A stretch of 64,000 nucleotides of DNA from Schizochytrium sp. TIO01 (Eukaryota; Sar; Bigyra; Thraustochytrida; Thraustochytriidae): positions 5,193,048-5,257,047 of the forward strand of contig SMSO01000031.1 of the NCBI GenBank assembly GCA_004764695.1. Direction: 5' to 3'. Below the pieces are notes generated by a model that saw only the letters and a program-made list of their open reading frames with translations, was not told where the DNA came from and did no database searches. Each line of letters opens with the position of its first letter. The stretch's first letter is position 1. Positions 28,444 to 39,225 of this stretch are shown piece after piece. The translations under genes were made by a program, and so were the position numbers.

Positions 28444-29033
28444 GATTTCTAAGACTTCAGTCAGGCACCCTTCAACGTTCACCTACAACAACCGTGTACG
28501 CACAGACACACGCACGTACGCACGCACGCACGCAGGCAGACAGGTATGTATGTATGTATTCCTGCAAGTCGTGGTCGTTCTTGAGTTGAGGTTTTGCTTG
28601 CCTGTTTGTATGTTTGCTTCAATCCTCAATGATCTTTCGCGATCATCACCAAGAACTGTACTACGTAACCCTCAGTATTATTCTCCATAAAAATTCCATC
28701 AATCATCGTTCACTTCGCCAAAAGAAATACCCCTTCCTACGATAAAGGTTAGGCGGCATCTAGCACCCCTCCGGAGAAGTTGTCCGGGCCTTTTCCACGC
28801 AAAAGATATACATAAATACATACATTGATCTCCATTTCCTTCTGCCAATACTTTCAACCCTCGAATCGATCAAATCGCTCGTTCTCAGGGTCAGTCGCCC
28901 GCCATGGCCAGCCGCCGCCACACACCTCGTGAGTTTCACAGCTCCGGAGAGCGCTTTCAGCAGTTGGTGCGGTCTTGCCTTTAATCCGAGTCGCCGAGCC
29001 CGAGTTTGATTGGCTTCCTCGCGAATGGATATG

Positions 29034-29140
29034 GATTGATTGATTTATTGATTGATTTATTGAATGATTGATTGATTGATTGATTGAAGCCAGCGAAGAC
29101 GAAGCAATAATTGGCACGCGACGAGTGAGAAGAAGAAGAA

Positions 29141-29170
<30 letters not shown>
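29034..29170. repeat. (TGAT)n and (GAA)n microsatellites
   Basis: TTGATTGATT units at 29034-29086 are followed by about 13 AAG/GAA units at 29129-29170. They cause Ser-rich and poly-Leu/Phe ORFs on the minus strand. Confidence 0.9.
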
Positions 29171-29172
<2 letters not shown>

Positions 29173-29801
29173 AGAGCAACAGGAGCAACGAGAGACAGCA
29201 AGCAAGCAGCAGCTTGAGCTCGCGTGTTTGGCCCGTGAGGTCGTTTGGCAACCAACTTCTTTCGGGATAGATGCCATGAGATTGCTTTTGATCAGTTCTG
29301 CACTTATCGCAGAGCAATAATATTAATGGCCTTGCTTTACTTTATTTGTTTATTTGCTTTATTTTTTGTAGTTTATAATTAAGATAATAAATTGAAAATA
29401 GAATATGATTATAACTATGATTATAAATATACAAATCGATGTGGTTCAAGCTGAGAATATCATGTAAACGATGAACAGATTCCTGCATGAAGAGGGACTA
29501 TAAAGGCTGAAGATACGAGGGACCTAATGGCTGCGAGTCCTGGAGACCTGGAGACCTGGAGACCCTCGCGTTGACCCTCCCGTGACAGGGACTGAGGGTG
29601 AACTGCAGCACTTCTGACCGCCTAAGTAGCAAGTTTTGCTTCAAGGAAAAGGCTTTTTGTAATAAATCGATTACAATTTTACAAAAGATCGATTGATTCA
29701 CGGATGATGATCATTGCTTATTATTTCTCTTTTCTCTTTTCTCTTTTTCTTTGTATATATCAGCATTACACGGCATTTAGAGAAGGACTGCTTTACCCCG
29801 G

Positions 29802-29949
29802 CCCCGCAGCGAGGCCACTTCGACCCCACAGCTTGCACTTGATGCGGAGGTGAAAACCAAATTCATCCCCTCAGGTCCCAATTGATAGGGAGCCGCCTAT
29901 CGTAAAGTGTAGAAGCTACCCCAGGGGAAGCTGTGTCCGAGCTGCGGGG
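29802..29949. ncRNA. Candidate structured RNA
   Basis: Nested complementary blocks: CCCCGCAGC (29802-29810) with GCTGCGGGG (29941-29949); CACAGCTT (29827-29834) with AAGCTGTG (29928-29935); then CACTT with AAGTG, and GCGG with CCGC further in. In order they build one long interrupted hairpin of about 148 nt. It lies in a protein-free stretch and is GC-richer than its surroundings. It does not match U1-U6, 5S, SRP or tRNA sequences as I know them. Transcription and strand are unknown; a fold-back DNA element is an alternative. Confidence 0.35.
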
Positions 29950-31063
29950 GAAAGAGAGGACTTTCCAACACTGGTCATCAATCGAGACAGCTTCAAGAAG
30001 AACTTGTCATGGAGTAGGTTGAAGATGGGCAGCATAGCTCAGGCACATGCCTACGCAGAAGACATAGATCAGAACTCTCCCATTTGTAGGCATCTATCGA
30101 TGAAAATCGGCCCCAAATGGCTTTGGATTAGGCTTTGTTGTGGCAATAGGATGAAAGCTTGGGGAAAGAAAGTCGGGTCAAATTTGGGTCGCGCGCACGT
30201 CGCACGGAGACGGATGAGCCATTTGTCCGGTAAACCCCTTTTCGTTTTTTTAATACCTTGATGCCTCCCTACTACTACTGCTACTTTCATCTAGGTGAGC
30301 AAAGGCGTTCGTTTCGCTGGGAAGGACTTGACATTGCCGTTGTGCTGTTGCTATAGCACCTTCTGTTTTGACCCCTTCTGCTTAGAAAGCTCAGGGGTCG
30401 TGCTGAGTTGGTGTATATATTTTTGCATGACATCTTGCCTTTCTTTTTTTGATAAGTTACCAGTGGGTTATTTTAGAGAGTGGAATCGAACACGGCGTCT
30501 TAAAGCTCAAGACCCAATTGATTTTTGTCTTTTTGCATATGCGGAAAAAAGTGTTTTTACTCCCTTGTGCTGTACCAGAAGATCACAGAAATACTGCTAA
30601 TCGATGATTTCTTTCACAAATGCGCCAAGTTGAAAGTCTTGCGGCGCGCAGAATTTAATTCCAGGCATACACGAGAAGAACACGCAACTGCCAGGATTAC
30701 AAATTAAGCTATATGGAATAATCTTCTACCACATGACAGATAGCAAAGATCATTTGGGGCTGTGGAGATATTTTGTGTTCGCCAAGTACAATAATAGATA
30801 GGTTTAGGGCAGCAAACAAACAAAGGCGTAAGCTGGGAACACGAGTTCGTTCAGTCGAGAACACACTATGCAGAATCAGAACTTTGGACAAACGACACCA
30901 TGCAGAACCAGTCCAAAGATATAGAATACGCTGAATGACGGCGTTCATCGTGGCTAGATCGTGAGCGCTGATACAGGCTTCACCAAGGCCGTGCCTCGCA
31001 CCGAGGAGGCCGCTGGAGCGTCTCGACCAAAGGATATAATCGTACAGTAAAAGTGGTTTCGAC

Positions 31064-32131
31064 ATGTACCGACTCTGCGTGGCAGAGGCAAGGCTGGCAG
31101 CACAAGAAGCTGAGGAAGCGCGTGCAGCTGCGCAGGATGAAACTGCACGTGCCGAAGTTTGTTTTGAAGCATACGGGCGCGATCCATTGGAGCTTGCCAA
31201 GCGAGCTCGCCGCAGAGCAAATCAATGGGTGTTACGGCAGCGATCTGATAAGTCTTTTATGCAAGACCTTGCGCCTCTATGCAATGTTGATGCCATTCCT
31301 ACAGAGGGAGGCTTCCGCGTTGTGGAGAAGTTAAAGCACAAAGGCCCTCAATTTATCTCGTCTTTTCATGCATCCACAGCACGGGCATTTTATCGAGGTG
31401 GAGGCGAACTTGATGAACAACGTTCGAAACCTCTGCGCAAAGCTTATGAGAAAATTTTGTCAAAAAGTTTGGACTTGCCACCCGCACCTCTTGACGAAGC
31501 TCCCTCACGACACATTGTCCATCACTCATTTCGCGATCGTGATGCTGAAAAAGATGTGGCTGGCCTTTGGAAGGCAAGCCCACCCTCAGAGATTGAACCA
31601 GCTATCTCGCAATTCAGTCCCCGTAAGCATCCTTCGCATTTCTTCAAATCTGATCTCCGCCCTGAAGGCGCACCATTCAGTACTTCTGTAGATTTTAACC
31701 TGTACTCTCGCCCAGGTGCAACAAATGCGTATGAACGCCGCGTTATCCCAGGCTCAGATCGACGTCGGCTTTGCCGGCGCCTCTCCTCCTCCCAAGGCTC
31801 GGATCTAACCAGCTCTACCTCAGATCTACCACGTTCAACATCGTCCATGTCACTTCACCAATCTGAGTTCTCAGGACTGCTACAAGTGCATGATAACCAG
31901 AGCCAACAGCGAATGGAAGAGGCCCGCAATATTCCACGACCCTCAACCTCTCAGTCCATATTGCGCCGATCTTCATCGTCGCTTCAGGCTCCGTTCAGTA
32001 GCTCCTTTCCACGTCGTCGCTTGAGCGAACTTGAAGTTCGACCTCGAACTTCGCCAACCCCACTTTCTGCTCAGCGAGACCGTAAGTACTCAGTTACAAT
32101 TCGCTCGTTGGATCTACCTTCATCTCGTTGA
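31064..32131 (+). CDS. Hypothetical protein, Arg/Ser-rich C-terminus
   Basis: ORF of 355 residues from ATG at 31064 to TGA. The first 45 residues are Ala/Glu/Arg-rich and probably helical (RLAAQEAEEARAAAQDETA). Residues about 35-110 look folded (AYGRDPLELAKRARRRANQW). The second half is Ser/Arg/Pro-rich, likely disordered, with RSSSSLQ and RRRLSE that look like basophilic kinase sites. I do not recognise a family. Base composition at third positions matches its neighbours and the frame is long for the local background, which supports a real gene. An upstream exon cannot be excluded. Its 3' end faces the Rrp6 gene. Confidence 0.7.
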   Translation: MYRLCVAEARLAAQEAEEARAAAQDETARAEVCFEAYGRDPLELAKRARRRANQWVLRQRSDKSFMQDLAPLCNVDAIPTEGGFRVVEKLKHKGPQFISSFHASTARAFYRGGGELDEQRSKPLRKAYEKILSKSLDLPPAPLDEAPSRHIVHHSFRDRDAEKDVAGLWKASPPSEIEPAISQFSPRKHPSHFFKSDLRPEGAPFSTSVDFNLYSRPGATNAYERRVIPGSDRRRLCRRLSSSQGSDLTSSTSDLPRSTSSMSLHQSEFSGLLQVHDNQSQQRMEEARNIPRPSTSQSILRRSSSSLQAPFSSSFPRRRLSELEVRPRTSPTPLSAQRDRKYSVTIRSLDLPSSR

Positions 32132-32715
32132 AATAAATCTTCATCATTGCTCTTTAATAAATCCTCAAACATCTTCAAAAAAATTTCCTGGCATGTACAT
32201 ATTTATTTCGTAGAACAAGGTTTTGTCCTTTTTCTTTGTCTCAGCCTCCACACTTCAAGCAATCGAGGTTCACAAGTTTATATCGCCAATATTCTGTCCA
32301 TATGTCAATATTTGCCTTTTCTTGTTTTTAAATCTGAAAAAAAAAAAAAAGATGAATAGAATAAAAGACAAAAGTACTCTTTGCACTGCATTCAACACAA
32401 GATTCTACTGTGTAGATATAAAGAAAAGGATAGTTCAAGAACACAAACGCACATATCATATGTCCAGTTGTTTTCCCTCGAGAGTTCATTTCTTTTCTTT
32501 TATATTTTACAGCATTTTACACAAGTGTTCACTAAAATTATTGCGAATGAAGAAAAGATTAATGAGAGATTAAACTATGCAAGGAATCGAATAGTGCAAG
32601 CAGACAACAGAAAAAAACAAAACATAGGACTAGGGCGAGAAAGTAGTAAAGATTGGTCACAAAGGAAGAGTCAATGTATGGAAAAAGTTAAGAGAAGATG
32701 AGCAGACAGGTGTGC
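32132..32715. other. Convergent 3' region, no gene seen
   Basis: AT-rich spacer of 584 bp between the hypothetical gene and Rrp6, including an A-run at about 32338-32350. Probably the two 3' UTRs. Confidence 0.5.
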
Positions 32716-35700
32716 TCACTTACCGTGGTAAGACATGGAACGGGCACCACTGCCACCAGTGCGCCCTCTATATTGCTGCTGTTGTTGTGTTTGGCCTCCA
32801 CCCGAGGAAGACGCTGAGGAACGACCTCCCCGCGTGGAATTGGAATTTGAGCGTCCTCCAGCGTTGCTAGCAGTGACCTGGGAGTAACTAAAGTTACCCG
32901 AAGCGGCTGCAGCTTGTGCATAGCCATATAGGTGGCGAGGCTGCGAAGAGCCTTGTTCGTTGCTGTTGTTATTGGCGTTTACAGGTCTTCTCTTGGGTGA
33001 GTTGGGAGGGTTACGACGTCCACGCTTCTGCGTCGCAGATGAAGTCTTGCTGCTGGTGGCGAGTTTTGCATTATTGCTGCTGCTAGTGCCACTGCTACCT
33101 GCACCCGAAGTGCTCGCATTAGAAGCAGCATTGTTGCTTGCATCAGCGGCTCCACTGGCAGCTTCTGCGCTCGCGCCAGCAAGGTGCGCTGGCTGTTCGG
33201 GTGCGCCTTCGACGACAAGTGAGGGTACCGGTTTGCTTACACCTTCGACCCAGCCGATGTCCCTCATAAACTCTATTGCGTCGTCTCCTGCACCCTCCAT
33301 GTCATTGTCTTCATCCTTGCCACGGCGCCGTGTCGATATGCTTCCAGAGTCTGATGCTGCGCTCGAAATTGTGTGCGCAGTGCCCGCGTTATTGCCAGCA
33401 TTGCCGCTTGCAATAGATGCATCGTCGTTTGCAGTGCGCGAAGATTTACGAGGTGCCGAGGAGTTATCGTCCTTGAGTTTCTTCTTATCCTTGTTGCGTT
33501 TGCGGTTACGGTTGGAGATGCGGTAGATCTCAGCCATGGATCGCGGAATATCCTCGCTCTCCAGCGCATCAGCGTCTGCGGGCGTATCAATATCAATGAC
33601 GGCATCTTCGGCTCCTGTTGGCCCCCCAACAGAAGTACTGCCAGCCTCCACGCCTTTGCTACCAGCACCAGCACTATTAGCTGATACCACACCATCTGCT
33701 GCTGCTGCTGTTGTCACTGCTTGAGCCTTCGTCTTCTTCTCCGCGCCGTCCATCGACACGGAGGCTCCGCGTGCTCCGGAAGACATTGCCGTCGCCATCG
33801 CCGCAAAGGGCGTTTTGTGCGGCAGCGCTCCAAAGCTGGCTCCGGATTTGATCTGCTCTTCGCCAATCTTTGTTTTCGCAGCAAGTGCCAATCGGTAGTT
33901 CTCCGTGCGAGGCGTCTCAGCAGCCTGGGTCTGAGCTGCTACGGGAGGTCTTGCGTTCGCGATTGTGTTATTCCGCACGATTGCCTGCGCCTTCCACTGC
34001 GGATCCGCGAGGTCCTGCCATCCGGCAGTATCGTATAGCTGTTCAGTCGTCAAAACAGGACTCGGAGTCGCGCGGCTCTGTGCACTGTCTCTCATAATAG
34101 TGCTGCGCCGGGAGCTTGACATTTGTTGCTGCGTCTGAAGGCCGCTCTTGGCAGCTTGGGCAAAAGTCACAGAGCCTTTAGGATGAATTGGTACGAAGGA
34201 GCTACGTGATGAATTCAAACCCATGTGGACGGCACCTGAAGATGAGTCCGTAGCCTCTTGCGGCACGCTTGAGGCTGCTACGATTTTGTTTACTTCAGCA
34301 TCAACTTCCATGTCATCGTCATCAGCAGAAACATTAGCATTGATATTAGAGTTGTTCACGTTGGCATTGACTGATTCACGAGCTGATCTGACGAGTGCAA
34401 GAATCTCTGTGACGCGGGTCTGCACAACAGCTGGTAACGGGTTGCAGCAGTGTTCAAGATCTGCTGCCGATGGCGGTACCTCTTGTGCAATTCGAACGAG
34501 CATGCGATCTGGCAATACGTATTGCAGAGACTCATCTTCACGTCTAGCAACTGTGTCTCTCCACCTGTACACAGCAGCGAGCACTGCTAGTTGCTCTCCG
34601 TTAAGATCCAAATTCTTACGTTCCAGAAGTTTCAGGTACCCGTCCGCTTTGAACGTGTCCTTTACGTACACCGCAAGAGCGACCTCAGCACTTCGTCTCA
34701 GGACCATTCGAACCATATCAGATCCTCCTTCTTTAATGAGCTCGTTACGCTGCTTATCAAAAACGTGTAAAAGGTAGTGAGTATCTTCTCGAGCGTAGCG
34801 AAACATGTCTTCAGGCAGGGGTCGAACGCGCCAGTCTGCGAGCTGATACGCTTTGTTCACGCGAATATCCACATGTTTTTTGAGAGCGTATGCGAGACCT
34901 GCGGACGGGTACTCGAGGACTCTTGCAGCCTGACCTGTGTCGAATAGGGATACGAGGTACAGTCCAAAGTCGCGTTGGAGCCAAACCACATCAGAATCTG
35001 CGCCGTGGAAGACCTTGACAATATTCGGGTTTGTGAAGTGCTCGTTAAGGATATGGAGATGGCTTCGCAGAGCTAGCGTATCGACGAGGAAGTCAGCAGA
35101 CCGTGTAGAAACCTGCATCAAGCAAACGAATCCTTGAAACGACCTGTACGAGTGGTTCTCAAGATCGATTGCAACTACAGCTTCTCCTGCAAGAGCAGCG
35201 CTAAGTTCCTGGAGTTTCTGCGGTGTATCTACCCACGTGCACGGCACTTCGTTAAGCTTACGAACGGGCTCCACAGGGTCTGCGGGCTCCAGAAGCCAGG
35301 CGGGCGGCGCACCCAGCGCCGCTTGGATCTCAGGTTCATAGGGGTTTGGGTATGTACCGTCCTCACGCAGAGCAATCATGCCTCCGTCTGGGAGTGGCAC
35401 GACGGCATGTGGTTTGCTGCGGAGGATCGGCTGAAAAGGTTTCCTGAGGTTATCTACGCGCTGCTCAAAGTTTTTCTGCGGACGGTCCACCTTTGCGTGG
35501 GTAATGACGCCATGGAGACCTGCACGAACACCCCGCACAAGCTCACTCTTTGCCGCCGCCGCCGCGGCTCCTGCGGCTGAGTTGGCACCACCAGAACTGG
35601 AAATCATTCCCCGTCCAGGTCCACGTCCCTCGAGGGCTTCGTCAACGTTTTCGAGCAACATGTCGATAATTTCTGACACAGGCTCAAAGGTCTCCATGGC

Positions 35701-35940
35701 CCCAGGGTTGGACCCACGAAGAGCCTCAAGTTTGAAGACCTGGTCGCTGTTGTCTGCGTTTTCAGCAAGGTCCATGATCAACCTTACAATGCGGTCCCTG
35801 AACCCGGCAATACGAGACTGGAACTCAGGGTGCGTTGCGAAGTACTCCAAGTCGTCGGTCTCGCCCGGGAAACTGTTTGAGGCCTTGGTGCCGTGGATAA
35901 GCGCTTCGTAAAGCTGCGCCTCATCCATTGGGCTGCCCAT
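32716..35940 (-). CDS. RRP6: Exosome 3'-5' exoribonuclease Rrp6/EXOSC10
   Basis: ORF of 1074 residues from ATG at 35940. Order: PMC2NT-like N-terminal domain (about 1-105), DEDDy exonuclease (about 235-410), HRDC domain (about 445-520), then a long low-complexity tail. Catalytic residues are visible as Asp259 and Glu261 (AIDLENHSYRSFQG), Asp317 (HGADSDVVWLQRD), and Tyr382 with Asp386 (YAREDTHYLL). The spacings 259-317-386 equal those of yeast Rrp6 (238-296-365). The enzyme trims and degrades RNAs in the nucleus with the exosome core; the N-terminal domain binds the cofactor Rrp47. The tail is rich in Asn, Ser, Ala, Gln and ends in an RGG-like GGxxRGRTGG segment. The stop codon lies inside GGTAAGTGAG, a perfect splice-donor sequence, so a further 3' exon is possible though I could not identify one. 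Confidence 0.96.
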   Translation of the reverse strand: MGSPMDEAQLYEALIHGTKASNSFPGETDDLEYFATHPEFQSRIAGFRDRIVRLIMDLAENADNSDQVFKLEALRGSNPGAMETFEPVSEIIDMLLENVDEALEGRGPGRGMISSSGGANSAAGAAAAAAKSELVRGVRAGLHGVITHAKVDRPQKNFEQRVDNLRKPFQPILRSKPHAVVPLPDGGMIALREDGTYPNPYEPEIQAALGAPPAWLLEPADPVEPVRKLNEVPCTWVDTPQKLQELSAALAGEAVVAIDLENHSYRSFQGFVCLMQVSTRSADFLVDTLALRSHLHILNEHFTNPNIVKVFHGADSDVVWLQRDFGLYLVSLFDTGQAARVLEYPSAGLAYALKKHVDIRVNKAYQLADWRVRPLPEDMFRYAREDTHYLLHVFDKQRNELIKEGGSDMVRMVLRRSAEVALAVYVKDTFKADGYLKLLERKNLDLNGEQLAVLAAVYRWRDTVARREDESLQYVLPDRMLVRIAQEVPPSAADLEHCCNPLPAVVQTRVTEILALVRSARESVNANVNNSNINANVSADDDDMEVDAEVNKIVAASSVPQEATDSSSGAVHMGLNSSRSSFVPIHPKGSVTFAQAAKSGLQTQQQMSSSRRSTIMRDSAQSRATPSPVLTTEQLYDTAGWQDLADPQWKAQAIVRNNTIANARPPVAAQTQAAETPRTENYRLALAAKTKIGEEQIKSGASFGALPHKTPFAAMATAMSSGARGASVSMDGAEKKTKAQAVTTAAAADGVVSANSAGAGSKGVEAGSTSVGGPTGAEDAVIDIDTPADADALESEDIPRSMAEIYRISNRNRKRNKDKKKLKDDNSSAPRKSSRTANDDASIASGNAGNNAGTAHTISSAASDSGSISTRRRGKDEDNDMEGAGDDAIEFMRDIGWVEGVSKPVPSLVVEGAPEQPAHLAGASAEAASGAADASNNAASNASTSGAGSSGTSSSNNAKLATSSKTSSATQKRGRRNPPNSPKRRPVNANNNSNEQGSSQPRHLYGYAQAAAASGNFSYSQVTASNAGGRSNSNSTRGGRSSASSSGGGQTQQQQQYRGRTGGSGARSMSYHGK

Positions 35941-38044
35941 TGTGCCAACTACTAAGCAAGCTTGCTAGCTAACAATGAAGGACTACCACCTGTTCAGGCC
36001 ACAACAGAATTGAAACACCAAGATACTCTGTATAAAGGCAAAAACGAAGTTCACACTCCGATTACCAAATCACCACGAAATGGATGAATAACCCTTCTTT
36101 TAAAATCCCACGTCAGCCTTGAGAGCGACGACAGTTTCTGCAACAACGACAACGACGCCAAGACTGTGACGATGCTGGCTGACTGGCAATCCTCGGCAAC
36201 GAATCGCTTAATGAAAGAAAAAAGAAAACCTCTCGGCGTACGGGAGCTAGGTCTCTGAATGCAGTCGATGCAATCAACGCAAACTTCACACCAACGCAAC
36301 GCAGAAAACCACGCCTCTGCACGCGTCAAATTAAACAAGCCAACCTATACCCCAAATCTACTCCCCAATGTCGCTCAATCTCACAATTTCGAAGATGACC
36401 AATTCCACAGACTAAGAGTCCCGCAATTAGACTCTAATATGGATGGCTCCGGAGTCTTGTGAGCGGCAGCAGCACGAGTTGCGGCGGTGGTCCGGCGCGG
36501 TGGCGGAGGCGTGCGTCGAGGCCTCTGGGTATCCAGGTTTTTCTTCGTTGCGCGCGTCCCCGAGCAGGCACGGCCGAGCGATATCGCGCGAGAGCACGAC
36601 TGGCTATGGTCGCCTGAGCGAATGAGTGAATCAACGAATGAATGAATGAATGGGCGCAAATGAGCCAAAGAAAGCGGCCGTTGGTCGCAGCAAACGGCCT
36701 TGGCCTCTCCGTCGGGAGCGGCGGGAGGCGAAGCGGGTCGGCGGGGCCGGTCTCGCGTCGCGGCGGCGGTCCGCCTCTGCCGCAACGAGCGTGCGGAGCC
36801 CTGAAGGCACTGGTTGCCGCCTCAGAGAAACAGAGAAAGAAAAGAAAACAGAAAAAACAGAAAGAACGCGAGAAAAAGAGGAAACCGGAGAGTTCCGGCT
36901 GCCGGGGAAACTTTTGCGCCCGCCAATTTTCCCTTCCCTGCTTATCTCTATTCAACCCGCTGGGCATGGAAAAACAAGTCCACCTTAACCATTGGTTTTC
37001 TGCTATTGGAGATAGACTTCGGTGAAACATTCATTTAAGGCGGAATTGAAACGGCATACGCGGTGGTTAGGTGGGTAGGAGTAGGGAGTAGGGCCAGCTA
37101 CGGGAAAAGATAGGGATGGCGGTTTTCTTGTTATTTTGTTTTCTTTCTTAGGTTTTGTTCTGTTTTGGAATAGTTCTCAGTTTGCTTTTGGGATGTTGGG
37201 TCGAGAAAGCGGGACAGAAACTGATTCCGAGGATGAGAATGCACATTCAGAGCGAATGAGATAGGCTCGATCTGGATGCTCGTACTGACGTGACAGAACC
37301 TCGACTCGCTGTGGAAAGCAGGATAACGTGAACATTGGCGAATTTGGGCCCGGCGTGGTCACGCGTGAAGATGGTCAACGGTAATTTGAAGAGCAGCTTC
37401 GCTAGCTGGGACTTTTCCTCACGTTCTTGTGAAAAGTGATTGCTGCTGCATTCATAATCTTGCGTATGCACTTGGCAAGCTGCCAGGATGGAGCAGCAGG
37501 CATATAAAAAGGGTTTGTACAAGCAGAGTATGAATGAACGGGGGTCAGCCTAGAGAACAACATACTAGGAGAAGGAGAAGAATTGGTGTGGTATTCGTAT
37601 GGCTGACCTTTAGAGTGAAAGCAGGATCGTTTCAATCTATGTAGAATTTGTGTATGGTTCCAGAGCTCCTTTAGATTTCCTTTGTGCAGCTGTGAGGCGA
37701 ACGATCTTTTTGATATCGGGTTTAAGACTTAGTGTAAGAATTAAAAGCAAGAAACCCGTCGCTTCTTTCATAACAAAATATCGCTGTGTAGTATTGACCC
37801 CCTTGGTTTCTTTAGCATAGCTACTTACATTTGTAGGCACTACAAAGGTAAACGCATTCTTCCAGTGAACATCGTTCATGGTAGTCCCTTTTGAAAATAG
37901 CAGCTATGCTTCTATTCTTAATCTTTCACACAACCTTTTTGTAAATACAACAGAGGATGAGTTGGTTGCACAGCTTTTGCAAACTCAGAGACAGCTTCAT
38001 ATAGCTAGTGCTTGAAATGCGGCACATTAAATTGATTTTAATTG

Positions 38045-38079
<35 letters not shown>

Positions 38080-38536
38080 GATAAGGTTTAGAATATTCCT
38101 ACCGTCTATTTTAAGTTCAACCTATATATATCTCTTACTGACTTAACAAACTGCCCAAAATATCGATCATTCGTTGAAGTGCGTCTCTTTTTTATTGGCC
38201 TGAAGTAGATAAGTTGATTAATTGAATTCGCCTCGACTAGATTTTCTATGTCTTTACTCTTGCTATAATTCAGTCAGGATTATCGGCCTCTTCCAGCTCA
38301 ATTAACTTTAGAAAAGTTCATGATTCAAACCTTTTCTTTTCTTCTTTTTCCTGTTTCCAAGTCCAGGTTTTTGATGAGTGAAAATTCCAAATCTGTTTTG
38401 AGAGAAAACAACTTTAGACTATATTTTCATATGCAGAAAGTGTTCATCCATTCCTAAGTATGTACAGTATTTGACCTGACAGGAGCTGTAAAAATCACTC
38501 CAAGCATTCATCTCTTACTCCAGCAAGGTACAATTT
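35941..38536. other. Intergenic region, no supported gene
   Basis: About 2.6 kb. A GC-rich island (about 36440-36990) is flanked by AT-rich DNA; its ORFs on both strands are Arg/Ser/Gly-rich and look like composition artefacts. A short GAAT run is at 36633-36652 and an AT run at 38046-38076. The first few hundred bases are the Rrp6 5' flank. Confidence 0.5.
38046..38076. repeat. (AT)n microsatellite
   Basis: About 15 uninterrupted TA units in an AT-rich spacer. Confidence 0.95.
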
Positions 38537-39225
38537 TCACTGCGGAAAGAATTTGTACCGGTCTTCATGAAGCTGTCTCAGACGCTGCAAATCATTTGTT
38601 GAGATACGCGGTTCTGCTTGAATAATCCCGCGGATCATTGTGTCGATTTGTTTAGAAAATTTGCTAAGGGGCATATCGGCAAGATGTCGACTAAAAATGA
38701 CAAACTGCGGCCATGTCACCCGAGCAGCTGTGTCAGAGCGTGTTTCCTGGTCACAGGTATCCTCAGTTCCATTCGATAACGATCCTAGGTACTGGACAAC
38801 TAAACTTGCACATTCAATGTGCACGCGCTCAATCTCCCGTCTGCTCAAATAGTGAATATCCTAAAACAGTCAGTATAACAAGGAAAAAAGGCTTAACCTC
38901 GGATGAGCACAAACCACCCAGTGGATACTTACATCGTTGACACGAATGAAGGAACCTTGCCTGTCACAACATAACCCAGAAGCTGGATATCCTTATGTGA
39001 CTTCGTACCACATCAGTTGTGCATTATATTGTAAGTCTCTAGTTTTCTAACCTAATCAATCACGCATATAGCTCAAACCAAGCCACTTGGCCGTTCTCGC
39101 GAGCATCCAAATGCCACATTGCCACGTACTAAGTAACCATTATGATTCTGGTCGAGCGTGTCGAAGAGCTCGCGCAACTTGAGACGATATTCCTCAGCAA
39201 CAGCAGCTCGCGCAACCTCGTCCAT
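38537..39225 (-). CDS. Small EF-hand-like protein, three exons
   Basis: Reconstructed from splice signals: exon 1 39225-39138, exon 2 38955-38933 (23 bp), exon 3 38860-38537. Introns start GTTACT and GTAAGT and end GCAAG and TTTTAG. The joined frame gives 144 residues, a size typical of calmodulin-like proteins. Across the exon 1-2-3 junctions it reads LRELFDTLDQNHNGSFIRVND, a recognisable EF-hand: helix, then loop with Asp, Asn, Asn, Gly, Phe and Asn at positions 1, 3, 5, 6, 8 and 12. The rest (WPQFVIFSRHL, NDLQRLRQLHEDRYKFF) is helical without a clear second loop. The first donor is weak and the middle exon very short, so the exact junctions are tentative. It is head-to-head with the glycosyltransferase gene. 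A calcium-sensing or flagellar role is inference. Confidence 0.6.

Larger units (their letters stand above)
28444..31063. other. Intergenic region with simple repeats, no supported protein gene
   Basis: About 2.6 kb between divergent genes. It contains ACGC repeats (about 28510-28533), TGAT/ATTG repeats (29034-29086), GAA repeats (29129-29170), a triple CCTGGAGA (about 29541-29563) and the structured segment at 29802-29949. Short ORFs here are low-complexity or shadows. Confidence 0.6.

Noticed and set aside
30480-30545. tRNA-like T-loop GTGTTCGATTCCAC on the minus strand
   Set aside because: A 7-base loop with a 5-bp stem lies upstream, but position 33 is not U and there is no D-arm or acceptor stem.
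36381-37038. Overlapping ORFs on both strands in a GC-rich island
   Set aside because: Low-complexity Arg/Ser/Gly products in all frames, explained by base composition.
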